From JAKFDI01 sp044508835 (lineage in GTDB: Bacteria > Pseudomonadota > Gammaproteobacteria > Burkholderiales > Burkholderiaceae_C), in assembly GCA_044508835.1 (NCBI GenBank), contig JBIQHD010000029.1:1-59970 (forward strand): a stretch of DNA of 59,970 nt, written 5' to 3'. The notes beneath the pieces were generated by a model that was given only the letters and a program-made list of their open reading frames with translations, was not told the DNA's origin and did no database searches. Numbering within the stretch: position 1 is the stretch's first letter; each line of letters starts with the position of its first letter. Position numbers and translations under genes: made by a program. Positions 33,771 to 43,122 of this stretch are shown here, piece by piece.

Positions 33771-34352
33771 CTAGTCGCGCAGCGGCCAGCGCATCAACCG
33801 CTGGTGCGTGCGCTGGCCGAGCAGGCTGCGCACGAGCACGAACTCGCGCACCGTCCAGCCGATGGGCTCGATCCGTTCGAGCGGCACGCGGCGGTCGTCG
33901 TACATCAGCGTGAGATGCGGGGTGAAGCGCGGCTGCACCCAGGCCCCGAGTCCGGCGCCGCGCATGGCCTGCGCCAGCGTCTCGTGGAACGCGGCCACTT
34001 CCGCGATGCCGTCGCCGCCGCGCAGCACGAGCGGCGCATTGCGTGGCTTGAAGAAGCTCTCGACCCGGTCGAAGGCGATGGTGAACGGCCGCGCCGCCAC
34101 GCCGTGCGCCATCCCGGCCGCCACCTCCAGCAGCGGCTGCGGCAGGCCGGCATGGTTGCCCAGGTGATGCAGCGTCACGTGCATGCGCTCGGGCTCCATC
34201 GCACGGCCCCGCAGGCCGTGCCGGCTGCGCAGGCCGGGCAGCAGCGCCTCGATGCGAGCGATGGCCGGCGCATCGGGCAGCACGGCGAAGAACAGGCTGT
34301 CCGTCGCCTTCGGCGCGGGCTCGAATCCGGGAAGCAGCGGTTGTTCGTTCAT
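33771..34352 (-). CDS. thpR: 2'-5' RNA ligase/cyclic phosphodiesterase family protein
   Basis: The 193-residue protein has the two HxTx motifs of the 2H phosphoesterase fold, MHVTLHHLG and PHLTLMYDD, in normal spacing. LFFAVLPDAPAIARIEALL is the family start. The family hydrolyses cyclic phosphates in RNA (RNA 2',3'-CPDase) and can ligate tRNA halves in vitro. It lies 22 bp after the J-domain-like gene on the same strand. The substrate in the cell is not known. Confidence 0.9.
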   Translation of the reverse strand: MNEQPLLPGFEPAPKATDSLFFAVLPDAPAIARIEALLPGLRSRHGLRGRAMEPERMHVTLHHLGNHAGLPQPLLEVAAGMAHGVAARPFTIAFDRVESFFKPRNAPLVLRGGDGIAEVAAFHETLAQAMRGAGLGAWVQPRFTPHLTLMYDDRRVPLERIEPIGWTVREFVLVRSLLGQRTHQRLMRWPLRD

Positions 34353-34374
34353 CGCGCAAGGAGCGGCAGACGGC

Positions 34375-35592
34375 TCAGCGCCGGCCCTTCGCGGGCCGCG
34401 CCGCCCGGCGCTTGGCGCGCTGCATGTCGGCGAATCCGTCGACGTCGTCGAGGTCGCCCTGGCCGATGCGGTAATCGCGCAGCATCTGCTTGAGCACCCG
34501 GATGTCGCACAACGCGAGCAGGTCGCGCTCCAGGCTTTCGACGGTTTGCCCCAGTTCCCGCGCCTCGTCGTTCAGCGCGCGCAGCACGGAATCGGGCGTG
34601 AACTGGCTGCCCGCGCGTGCCCCCGGGAGCATGGCGAACGGCATCGTCAGGTCCGACAGCTCTTCCTGCAGGCGCTGCAACTGCTCTTCCAGCACATGGT
34701 TGTAGTGCGCCAGGCGATCCTGCGCCATCCCGGCAAGCGCACGGGCATCGATCTGCTCGAGGCGCAGTTGCAGCTCCAGCAGCGTGAGCAGATCGCCGGC
34801 GGCGTAGGCGGCGTTGGCCTGCTGCATCAGCGCCGTCTTGCGCGCACGCTCGGACACGTCGGGCTCACGATCGGGGTGCAGTTCGCTGGCGAGCCGGCGA
34901 AACACCTCGCGGAGCGCCCGGCTTGCGCCTTGCGCGGCCTGCTCGCGCACCGCCTCGGCAGCGATCGCCTTCGCGCTCTTCTTGCGGCCCTTGCGCGCAG
35001 CCGAGCGCCGTGCCTGGGCGGCCTGCATCTCCTCGGCGATGCGCCGGGCCAGGTCTTGCGGCGACTGCGCCTCCTGCGCATCGCCGAGCTCGACGCCGAA
35101 CACCTCGCGCGCCATGGCCCGGGTGAAAGCCATCTCTTCCTGCTGCGCCTCTTCGTGGCTCAGGTCGCTGTGCCTGTCGTACAAGCGAACGAGCTCGTCG
35201 TCCGGCGCCTCGGCCAGCAAACCGGAGAGCAGCCCGAGCAGGAGGTCCTGCACCTTGGCGCGCTGCAGCTTGCTCAGCGACCTGTCGAGCATCGCGGCAT
35301 CGAGCAGGCCGGCCATCGCGATGCGCCCCGTGCGCAGCCGCTGGTTCAGCGGTTCGATCCGGGCGGCATGGCGCTGCTGGTAGTGCAGCACGAAGTCGCG
35401 CCACTGCTGCAGCAGGTCGCGCTGCGAGGCGATCCGGGCGATCAGCTGGTTGAAGCGCTTCTGCGCCTTGCCGAGCGCCGTCTGGCTGCCGGGCACACCG
35501 AGCGCGGGCAGGGCCGCGTCGCTGCCGCCCTCATCGAAGAGCGAGGCCTGGCCCGCTGCAGGCACAGCCCCGGGGCGCGTCATTGCGTTCAT
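34375..35592 (-). CDS. Protein with internal J-domain-like segment
   Basis: The 405-residue soluble protein is rich in charged helices. An internal piece near residues 230-275 reads VFRRLASELHPDREPDVSERARKTALMQQANAAYAAGDLL, the HPD-containing half of a DnaJ domain. It therefore may recruit Hsp70. The preceding ~220 residues are predicted helical with a Lys/Arg/Ala-rich stretch. No Gly-rich or zinc region of DnaJ is present. It lies 73 bp after guaA, the same strand as thpR. Function is unknown. Confidence 0.75.
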   Translation of the reverse strand: MNAMTRPGAVPAAGQASLFDEGGSDAALPALGVPGSQTALGKAQKRFNQLIARIASQRDLLQQWRDFVLHYQQRHAARIEPLNQRLRTGRIAMAGLLDAAMLDRSLSKLQRAKVQDLLLGLLSGLLAEAPDDELVRLYDRHSDLSHEEAQQEEMAFTRAMAREVFGVELGDAQEAQSPQDLARRIAEEMQAAQARRSAARKGRKKSAKAIAAEAVREQAAQGASRALREVFRRLASELHPDREPDVSERARKTALMQQANAAYAAGDLLTLLELQLRLEQIDARALAGMAQDRLAHYNHVLEEQLQRLQEELSDLTMPFAMLPGARAGSQFTPDSVLRALNDEARELGQTVESLERDLLALCDIRVLKQMLRDYRIGQGDLDDVDGFADMQRAKRRAARPAKGRR

Positions 35593-35665
35593 GGGTTCTC
35601 GACATCTGCTTCGACGACGAACTTCCCGCCGGGGATGACTGCCCGCAACGATGCTGTCGCCGCGC

Positions 35666-37249
<1,584 letters not shown>

Positions 37250-37267
37250 GGCAGGAGCGTGTGGGAA

Positions 37268-38539
37268 TCAGGAGGCGGCCGAGGCTGCCGGCGCGGTGAC
37301 GCCCGGCCGCGCGGCGCGGCGGAAATGCCGGATCGCGAGCCCGGTGGCCAGCGCCATCAGGAAGGAGCAGAAGAAGAACGGCGCCCCGACGCGCCAGTCG
37401 CCGGTCGGCAGGTGCGACACCACGCCCAGCAGCGGCGCGCCGATCATCGGCGCGATCACCGCGGCCATGCTGGCGAGCGACGCCACCGCGCCCATGGCCT
37501 GCCCCTGCGTGCGCGGGTCGGCGGCGCCCGAGACGATGCCCTGGATGGCCGGCGCCACCGCGAAGCCGAGCAGGTTGAGCGCGATCACCGGGTACATCAT
37601 CCAGCCCTCGTAGGCCAGGCCCCACAGCAGGTAGCCGATGGTGCTGGACACCAGCCCCCAGGTGGCCAGCTTCGACGGGCCCAGGCGGCGCACCAGGCGC
37701 TGCATCAGGAAGCCCTGCACGAACACCGAGGCGACGCCCACCCCCAGCAGCGACAGGCCGTTCTGCGTGCTGTTCCAGTCGAAGCGGAAGTTCGTGTACA
37801 GCACCCACGAGGTGTGCAGGATGAACTGCGCGAGGTTCGCGCAGCCGATCACCGCCACGAGGCCGCCGACGTTCTTCAGGTCGGCCAGGTGCTTGAGCGA
37901 GGCGACCGGGTTGGCCCGGCGCAGCGAGAAGGGCCGGCGGTTCTCGGGCGGCAGCGACTCGGGCAGCACGAAGTAGCCGTAGGCGAGGTTCAGCAGCGCG
38001 AGCGTGCCCGCCACGAAGAACGGCAGGCGGGTGTCGATGCTGCCCAGCAGCCCGCCCGACACCGGCCCGACGATGAAGCCGAGGCCGAACATCGCACCCA
38101 GCTGCCCGTAGCGCTTCGGGCGCAGTTCGGCCGGCGTGATGTCGGCCACGTAGGCGTTGGCGATGGCGATGTTGGACTGCAGCGCGCCCGAGACGATGCG
38201 CACCGCGAGCAGCATCCAGAGCTCGGTGGCGAGCGCCGTGCCATAGAAGCTGAACGCGAAGCCGCAGAAGCCCGCCAGCAGCACCGGGCGCCGCCCGAAG
38301 CGGTCGGACAGTGCGCCGAGGATGGGCGAGGCGAAGAAGTTCGCGACCCCGAAGGTCACCATCACCGCCCCGTACCAGAACGCCTGCGCCGCCTTGTCGG
38401 TGGTGAACTGCCCCACCAGCATCGGCAGCACCGGGATGATGAGGCCGACCGCCACCATGTCCAGCAGGACGGTGAGCAGGATGAAGCGCATCGCCGCCGG
38501 TCGGCCGGCGGCCGGTGTCGGCGGGGCAGTGTCAGACAT
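37268..38539 (-). CDS. MFS efflux transporter, TetA-like
   Basis: The 423-residue protein has 12 membrane segments. Loop 2-3 carries GALSDRFGRRPVLLAG, and a motif C-like GLGFIVGPVSGGLLGSIDTRLPFF lies in helix 5. This is the tetracycline/multidrug proton antiporter type. It is 18 bp upstream of guaA and 33 bp after guaB. The substrate is unknown. An insertion of a transporter between guaB and guaA is not rare in this order but is not the textbook arrangement. Confidence 0.88.
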   Translation of the reverse strand: MSDTAPPTPAAGRPAAMRFILLTVLLDMVAVGLIIPVLPMLVGQFTTDKAAQAFWYGAVMVTFGVANFFASPILGALSDRFGRRPVLLAGFCGFAFSFYGTALATELWMLLAVRIVSGALQSNIAIANAYVADITPAELRPKRYGQLGAMFGLGFIVGPVSGGLLGSIDTRLPFFVAGTLALLNLAYGYFVLPESLPPENRRPFSLRRANPVASLKHLADLKNVGGLVAVIGCANLAQFILHTSWVLYTNFRFDWNSTQNGLSLLGVGVASVFVQGFLMQRLVRRLGPSKLATWGLVSSTIGYLLWGLAYEGWMMYPVIALNLLGFAVAPAIQGIVSGAADPRTQGQAMGAVASLASMAAVIAPMIGAPLLGVVSHLPTGDWRVGAPFFFCSFLMALATGLAIRHFRRAARPGVTAPAASAAS

Positions 38540-38572
38540 GAGGGGTGGCGAGCGGGGGCCGGGCCGGCCCTG

Positions 38573-40042
38573 TCACTCCATGCGGTAGTTCGGCGCTTCC
38601 TTGGTGATCTGCACGTCGTGCACGTGGCTCTCGCGGATGCCGGCCGAGGTGATCTCCACGAACTCGGCCTTGGTGCGCATCTCGTCGATGGAGGCGCAGC
38701 CGCAGTAGCCCATCGACGCGCGCAGCCCGCCCGCCATCTGGTAGACGATGCTGACCAGCGAGCCCTTGTAGGGCACGCGGCCCTCGATGCCCTCGGGCAC
38801 CAGCTTGTCGGCGTTGGGGTTGCCGTCGGAGGTGTCCTGGAAGTAGCGGTCGGCGCTGCCCTGCTGCATCGCCCCGAGCGAGCCCATGCCGCGATAGCTC
38901 TTGTAGCTGCGGCCCTGGAACAGCACGATCTCGCCCGGCGCCTCCTCGGTGCCGGCGAACATGCCGCCCATCATCACGGTGTTGGCGCCGGCGGCGATGG
39001 CCTTGGCGATGTCGCCGGAGTAGCGGATGCCGCCGTCCGCGATCATCGGCACGCCCGTGCCGGCGAGCGCCGCCGAGACGTTGTCGATGGCCATGATCTG
39101 CGGCACGCCCACGCCGGCCACGATGCGCGTGGTGCAGATGGAACCGGGGCCGATGCCGACCTTCACGCCGTCGGCACCCGCCTCGACCAGCGCGCGCGCC
39201 GCGGCGCCGGTGGCGATGTTGCCGCCGATCACGTCGACCTCGGGGAAGTTCTGCTTCACCCAGCGCACGCGGTCGATGACGCCGGCGCTGTGGCCGTGCG
39301 CGGTGTCGACCACCAGCGCGTCGACGCCGGCGCGCACCAGCGCCTCCACGCGCTCCTCGGTGCCCTCGCCCACGCCCACCGCCGCGCCCACGCGCAGCTT
39401 GCCGTGCGAATCGCGCGCGGCGTTCGGGAAGTTGGTCTGCTTGGTGATGTCCTTCACCGTCATCAGCCCGCGCAGCTCGAAGTCCTTGTTGACCACCAGC
39501 ACGCGCTCGAGGCGGTGGCGGTGCATCAGCGCCTTGCCTTCGTCGATGGTGGCGCCTTCGCGCACGGTGACGAGGCGTTCGCGCGGCGTCATCACCTCGC
39601 GCACCGGCAGGTCCAGGCGCGTCTCGAAGCGGATGTCGCGGTTGGTGACGATGCCCACCACCGTCTTGCCCTCGAGCACCGGGAAGCCGGAGAACCCGTG
39701 CTGCTCGGACAGCGCGCGCACCTCGCGCACCGGCGTGTCGGGCGTGACGGTGATCGGGTCGCGCAGCAGGCCCGATTCGTAGCGCTTCACGCGCGCCACC
39801 TCGGCCGCCTGCTGCTTGGGCGTAAGGTTCTTGTGCACGATGCCCATGCCGCCTTCCTGCGCGATGGTGATCGCCAGGCGCGCCTCCGTCACCGTGTCCA
39901 TGGCGGCGGACACGAGCGGGATGTTCAGGCGGATGTTGCGGGAGAGGGAGGTCGCGAGGGAGGTGTCGCGGGGCAGGACTTGCGAGAAGGCGGGCACCAG
40001 CAACACGTCGTCGAAGGTGAGCGCTTTGCCGAGAAGGCGCAT
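38573..40042 (-). CDS. guaB: IMP dehydrogenase
   Basis: The start at ATG 40042 (MRLLGKALTFDDVLLVPAFSQVLP) gives 489 residues. Two CBS domains occupy ~95-210. The catalytic loop is GIGPGSICTTRIVAGVG with the active Cys, and the flap/phosphate region includes MMGGMFAGTEEAPGE and SYRGMGSLGAM. It makes XMP from IMP. The upstream open extension has no support. A perfect TATAAT lies 29 bp before the ATG. Confidence 0.97.
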   Translation of the reverse strand: MRLLGKALTFDDVLLVPAFSQVLPRDTSLATSLSRNIRLNIPLVSAAMDTVTEARLAITIAQEGGMGIVHKNLTPKQQAAEVARVKRYESGLLRDPITVTPDTPVREVRALSEQHGFSGFPVLEGKTVVGIVTNRDIRFETRLDLPVREVMTPRERLVTVREGATIDEGKALMHRHRLERVLVVNKDFELRGLMTVKDITKQTNFPNAARDSHGKLRVGAAVGVGEGTEERVEALVRAGVDALVVDTAHGHSAGVIDRVRWVKQNFPEVDVIGGNIATGAAARALVEAGADGVKVGIGPGSICTTRIVAGVGVPQIMAIDNVSAALAGTGVPMIADGGIRYSGDIAKAIAAGANTVMMGGMFAGTEEAPGEIVLFQGRSYKSYRGMGSLGAMQQGSADRYFQDTSDGNPNADKLVPEGIEGRVPYKGSLVSIVYQMAGGLRASMGYCGCASIDEMRTKAEFVEITSAGIRESHVHDVQITKEAPNYRME

Positions 40043-40070
40043 GATGGATTGGCTCCAGACGCAAAGCGCG

Positions 40071-40076
40071 ATTATA
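40071..40076 (-). promoter_or_regulatory. -10 element of the guaB promoter
   Basis: On the minus strand the hexamer is TATAAT, a perfect -10, 29 bp before the guaB ATG. The -35 is weak. The 136-bp gap also holds TAAACT (40143-40148), a likely -10 for the divergent DUF4124 gene. Confidence 0.6.
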
Positions 40077-40178
40077 CGGACGACATGGCGGAACAACTGC
40101 ACACTCCGCCGCGCCACGCCGCGGCCGCGCCTGGGGCCGCCGCTAAACTGGCCGCTTCCCGGACACGCACCACCCTCC

Positions 40179-40676
40179 ATGCCACGCCTCGCCCTCGTTG
40201 CGCTGTCTCTCCTGCTCGGCGCCACGCTGTCGATGCCGGCCGCGGCCCAGTGGAAGTGGCGCGACCAGAACGGCCGGGTGCAGTACAGCGACCTGCCGCC
40301 CCCCTCGGGCGTGGCCGACAAGGACATCCTCCAGCGGCCGAACCTGCCTACGGCGCGCGCGCCTGCCTCCGTCCCCGCGGCGGCGGCATCCGCCGCGCCC
40401 GCCGGCCCGGCGAGGAAGACCGAGGACCCGGAACTCGAGGCCCGGCGCAAGAAGGCCGAGCAGGAAGAGGCCGAGAAGAAGAAGGCCGACGAGGCCCGCG
40501 CCAGCGCCGCGCGCGCCGAGAACTGCCGGCGTGCGCAGGCTCACCTGCGCTCGCTCGACAGCGGCATGCGCGTGGCGCGCGTGGCCGAGAACGGCGAGCG
40601 CGAGATCCTCGACGACGCCCAGCGCGCCGCGGAAACGAAGCGCGCCCGCGAGGTCGTCGCCAGCCAGTGCAGCTGA
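40179..40676 (+). CDS. Exported DUF4124 protein
   Basis: The 165 residues begin with a signal peptide (MPRLALVALSLLLGATLSMPAAAQ), then the DUF4124 core WKWRDQNGRVQYSDLPPPSG. A Pro/Ala stretch and a highly charged coiled-coil (ELEARRKKAEQEEAEKKKADEARA) follow. It ends QCS with one paired Cys. DUF4124 proteins are periplasmic and of unknown function. It is divergent from guaB and convergent with rnfH. Confidence 0.88.
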   Translation: MPRLALVALSLLLGATLSMPAAAQWKWRDQNGRVQYSDLPPPSGVADKDILQRPNLPTARAPASVPAAAASAAPAGPARKTEDPELEARRKKAEQEEAEKKKADEARASAARAENCRRAQAHLRSLDSGMRVARVAENGEREILDDAQRAAETKRAREVVASQCS

Positions 40677-40685
40677 GCCGGCGCC

Positions 40686-40991
40686 TCAGCGCGCCGCGGC
40701 CTTGTCGCGGTGGCGCTTGTAGCGCAGCCGCCGCGCTTCCTTCGGGTCGACGGTGAGCGGGCGGTAGACCTCCACCCGATCGCCGTCGCGCACGCCCGCG
40801 TCGAGCGTGCCGACGCGCCCCCAGATGCCCACCGACGGCGCCTGCGGACCCGCGATGCCGTCCATGCCGGCGCGGCGCAAGGCGTCCCGGACCGTCGAGC
40901 CGGCGGGCAGCTCGACCGTCGACGACACCACCCGGCCCGGCGCCGGGCTGTGCGCCACGACCACCCGGATCGTCGCGCTAGCGCTTGCCAT
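40686..40991 (-). CDS. rnfH: RnfH family protein (RatB)
   Basis: The 101-residue UPF0125 protein has a ubiquitin-like fold: VVVAHSPAPGRVVSSTVELPAGSTVRDALRRAG and RDGDRVEVYRPLTVDPKEARRLRYKRH. It overlaps the ratA end by 14 bp, the usual ratA-ratB pair. The molecular role is not settled. Confidence 0.9.
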   Translation of the reverse strand: MASASATIRVVVAHSPAPGRVVSSTVELPAGSTVRDALRRAGMDGIAGPQAPSVGIWGRVGTLDAGVRDGDRVEVYRPLTVDPKEARRLRYKRHRDKAAAR

Positions 40992-41421
40992 GCACCTGCT
41001 CGGCGCGCTTGACGAACGAATCGACGAAGGTGTTGGCGATGCGGTCGAAGACCGGGCTCACGACCATCTCGAGCGCGCGGCTGGAGAAGGCGTAGCGCAA
41101 CTCGAACTCGATCTTGCAGGCCGCCTCGTCGGCGCCGACCGAAACGAAGTTCCACACCCCGTCGAGCAGCGAGAACGGCCCGTCGACCAGGGTCATCCCG
41201 ACCTTGCGGTTCACCTCGTGCGTATTGCGGGTGGTGAAGGCGTGGCGCACGCCCGCATAGGCCAGGTGGAGCCGCGCCGTCATGCCGCCCTCGTCGCGCG
41301 CCAGCACCTCGGCACGCTCGCACCACGGCAGGAACTCGGGGTAGCGCTCGACGTCCGTCACGAGCTCGTACATCTCCTTCGGCGAGTACCACAGCAGGAC
41401 GGACTTTTTCACGTGCTTCAT
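40978..41421 (-). CDS. ratA: RatA/Coq10-type START domain protein
   Basis: The 147 residues match the SRPBCC (polyketide cyclase/START) family: VKKSVLLWYSPKEMYELVTDVERYPEFLPWCERAEVL, ending FDRIANTFVDSFVKRAEQVHGKR. Homologues bind ubiquinone (COQ10) or 50S ribosome subunits (RatA in E. coli). It is divergent from smpB, the conserved arrangement. The ATG lies inside an inverted repeat. Confidence 0.93.
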   Translation of the reverse strand: MKHVKKSVLLWYSPKEMYELVTDVERYPEFLPWCERAEVLARDEGGMTARLHLAYAGVRHAFTTRNTHEVNRKVGMTLVDGPFSLLDGVWNFVSVGADEAACKIEFELRYAFSSRALEMVVSPVFDRIANTFVDSFVKRAEQVHGKR

Positions 41422-41438
41422 ACAATGGCTGATTGTAT
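41420..41438. promoter_or_regulatory. Overlapping divergent -10 elements of ratA and smpB
   Basis: ATACAAT GGCTG ATTGTAT is a perfect 7-5-7 inverted repeat. TACAAT (41421-41426) is a 5/6 -10 for smpB, 42 bp before its ATG. The complement of ATTGTA (41432-41437) gives the same hexamer for ratA, only ~10 bp before its ATG, so the ratA mRNA could be nearly leaderless. Confidence 0.55.
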
Positions 41439-41468
41439 TGAGCGCCCTTTCGCGCCCTCGCCCACGCC

Positions 41469-41927
41469 ATGTCCATCGCAGAGAACCGCCGCGCCCGCTT
41501 CGAGTACCACATCGAGGAGCGCTTCGAGGCCGGCATGGTGCTCGAAGGCTGGGAGATCAAGGCCATCCGCGCCGGCCAGGTGCAGCTGACCGACGGCTAC
41601 GTGGTCATCCGCGACGGCGAGCTCTACCTCATCGGCTGCCGCATCAACGCGCTGCGCAGCGCCTCCACCCACGTGCACCCGGAGGCCGACCGCACCAAGA
41701 AGCTGCTGATGCACAAGGACGAGATCCGCCGCCTGATCGGCAAGGTGGAGCAAAAGGGCTTCACCCTCGTGCCGCTGGACCTGCACTACAAGGGCGGCCG
41801 CGTGAAGGTCGAGATCGCGCTCGCCAAGGGCAAGGCGCAGCACGACAAGCGCAATACCGAGAAGCAGCGTGACTGGGACAGAGAAAAGGGCCGCCTGATG
41901 CGGCACAAGGTCTCGTCGAAGTCGTAG
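41469..41927 (+). CDS. smpB: SsrA-binding protein
   Basis: The 152-residue SmpB has the OB fold: NRRARFEYHIEERFEAGMVLEGWEIKAIRAGQVQLTDGYV. RLIGKVEQKGFTLVPLDLHYKGGRVKVEIALAKGK follows, and the basic tail is KQRDWDREKGRLMRHK, which enters the ribosomal A site with tmRNA. No tmRNA gene was found in the window. It is divergent from ratA. Confidence 0.97.
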   Translation: MSIAENRRARFEYHIEERFEAGMVLEGWEIKAIRAGQVQLTDGYVVIRDGELYLIGCRINALRSASTHVHPEADRTKKLLMHKDEIRRLIGKVEQKGFTLVPLDLHYKGGRVKVEIALAKGKAQHDKRNTEKQRDWDREKGRLMRHKVSSKS

Positions 41928-41936
41928 AAGCCCCGC

Positions 41937-43115
41937 TCAGCGCCGCAGGGCCGCGAGTGCCTGCCCGCAGTCCGCCACCAGGTCGTCAACCGCCTCGAAG
42001 CCGATCGAGAAGCGCACCAGCGTGCCCTTGATGGCCGTGCGGCTGCGCATCGTCGACACGTCGTAGGGCACAACGAGGCTCACCGGGCCGGCCCAGGAGT
42101 AGCCGATCTTGAACAGGCGCAGGGCATCGACGAAGGCGTCGACCTGCGCCACGGTGAACCGGTCATCGAACACGACGGAGAACAGACCCGCCGCCTGCGT
42201 GCACAGCCGCTGCCAGTGCACATGACCGGGCGATGCGGGCAGGGCCGGATGCCGCACCTGCACGACCTCGGGCCGCGCCGCCCACCACTGCGCGAGCTGC
42301 CGCGCCGCGGCGTCCTGCGCCGCGTAGCGCAGGCCGAGCGTGGGCAATGAACGCAGCAGCAGCTCGGCGTCGTTGGCGCCGATGCCCACGCCGAGCCGCA
42401 TGTGCGCGAGCTTCAGCTTCAGGTGCAGCGCCTCGTCGCGCGTGGTGACCGAGCCCATCAGCACGTCGGCGCCGCCCGAGGGGTACTTGGTCAGCGCCTG
42501 CACCGAGATGTCGACGGCCAGCGCCTCGTCGCCGAGCGCGAAGGGGTCGAAGGCGATGCCGGCGCCCCAGGTGTTGTCCAGCGCCGTGCGCACGCCGCGC
42601 GAGCGGGCGATGCGCACGAGCCCGGTCAGGTCCGGGAACTCCATCGTCACCGAGCCGGCCGCCTCCAGCCACACCAGCTTCGTCTTCGGGCCGATGGCCT
42701 CGGCCAGCGACTGCGGGTCCATCGCGTCGTAGAAGCGATGCGCGATGCCCCAGCCGGCCAGCTCGTTGCGCGCCAGTTCCTTGCCGGGGCCGTAGGCGTT
42801 GTCGGGGATCAGCACCTCGTCGCCGGCCTTCAGCAGCGCCAGGTCGACCAGCGCGATGGCCGCGAGGCCGCTGGGCGCCAGCACGCACTGCAGGCCGCCT
42901 TCGAGCGTGGCGACGCGCTCTTCCAGCACAAAGGTGGTGGGCGTGCCGTGCAGGCCGTAGGTGTAGCCGGTCTTGTGCTTCCAGTCGCGCGCCCGCATGG
43001 CGGCGACGTTCGGGAAGAGGACGGTGGACGCCTTGTGCACGCCCGGCGGCACCGCGCCGAAGCCGGCGGGGGCCACGTAGGGGTGATGGATGAGGCCGGT
43101 GGTCTTGCTGTCCAT
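41937..43115 (-). CDS. metC: Cystathionine beta-lyase-type PLP enzyme
   Basis: The 392-residue Cys/Met metabolism enzyme has the TYGLHGTPTTFVLEERVATLEGG signature. ALDNTWGAGIAFDPFALGDEALAVDISVQALTKYPSGGADVLMG carries the PLP lysine (LTKYPSG). It splits cystathionine to homocysteine, pyruvate and ammonia. It lies 7 bp upstream of the rimO end, on the same strand. A gamma-lyase cannot be excluded by sequence alone. Confidence 0.92.
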   Translation of the reverse strand: MDSKTTGLIHHPYVAPAGFGAVPPGVHKASTVLFPNVAAMRARDWKHKTGYTYGLHGTPTTFVLEERVATLEGGLQCVLAPSGLAAIALVDLALLKAGDEVLIPDNAYGPGKELARNELAGWGIAHRFYDAMDPQSLAEAIGPKTKLVWLEAAGSVTMEFPDLTGLVRIARSRGVRTALDNTWGAGIAFDPFALGDEALAVDISVQALTKYPSGGADVLMGSVTTRDEALHLKLKLAHMRLGVGIGANDAELLLRSLPTLGLRYAAQDAAARQLAQWWAARPEVVQVRHPALPASPGHVHWQRLCTQAAGLFSVVFDDRFTVAQVDAFVDALRLFKIGYSWAGPVSLVVPYDVSTMRSRTAIKGTLVRFSIGFEAVDDLVADCGQALAALRR

Positions 43116-43122
43116 GGCCGCC

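Noticed and set aside
40978..41421. RatA as toxin of a toxin-antitoxin system
   Set aside because: The RatA/RnfH pair is a conserved core feature next to smpB. The sequence is a Coq10/START domain protein, and no antitoxin behaviour can be inferred.
41422..41468. tmRNA gene near smpB
   Set aside because: The gap is 47 bp and no tmRNA-like ends or tag frame were found in the window.
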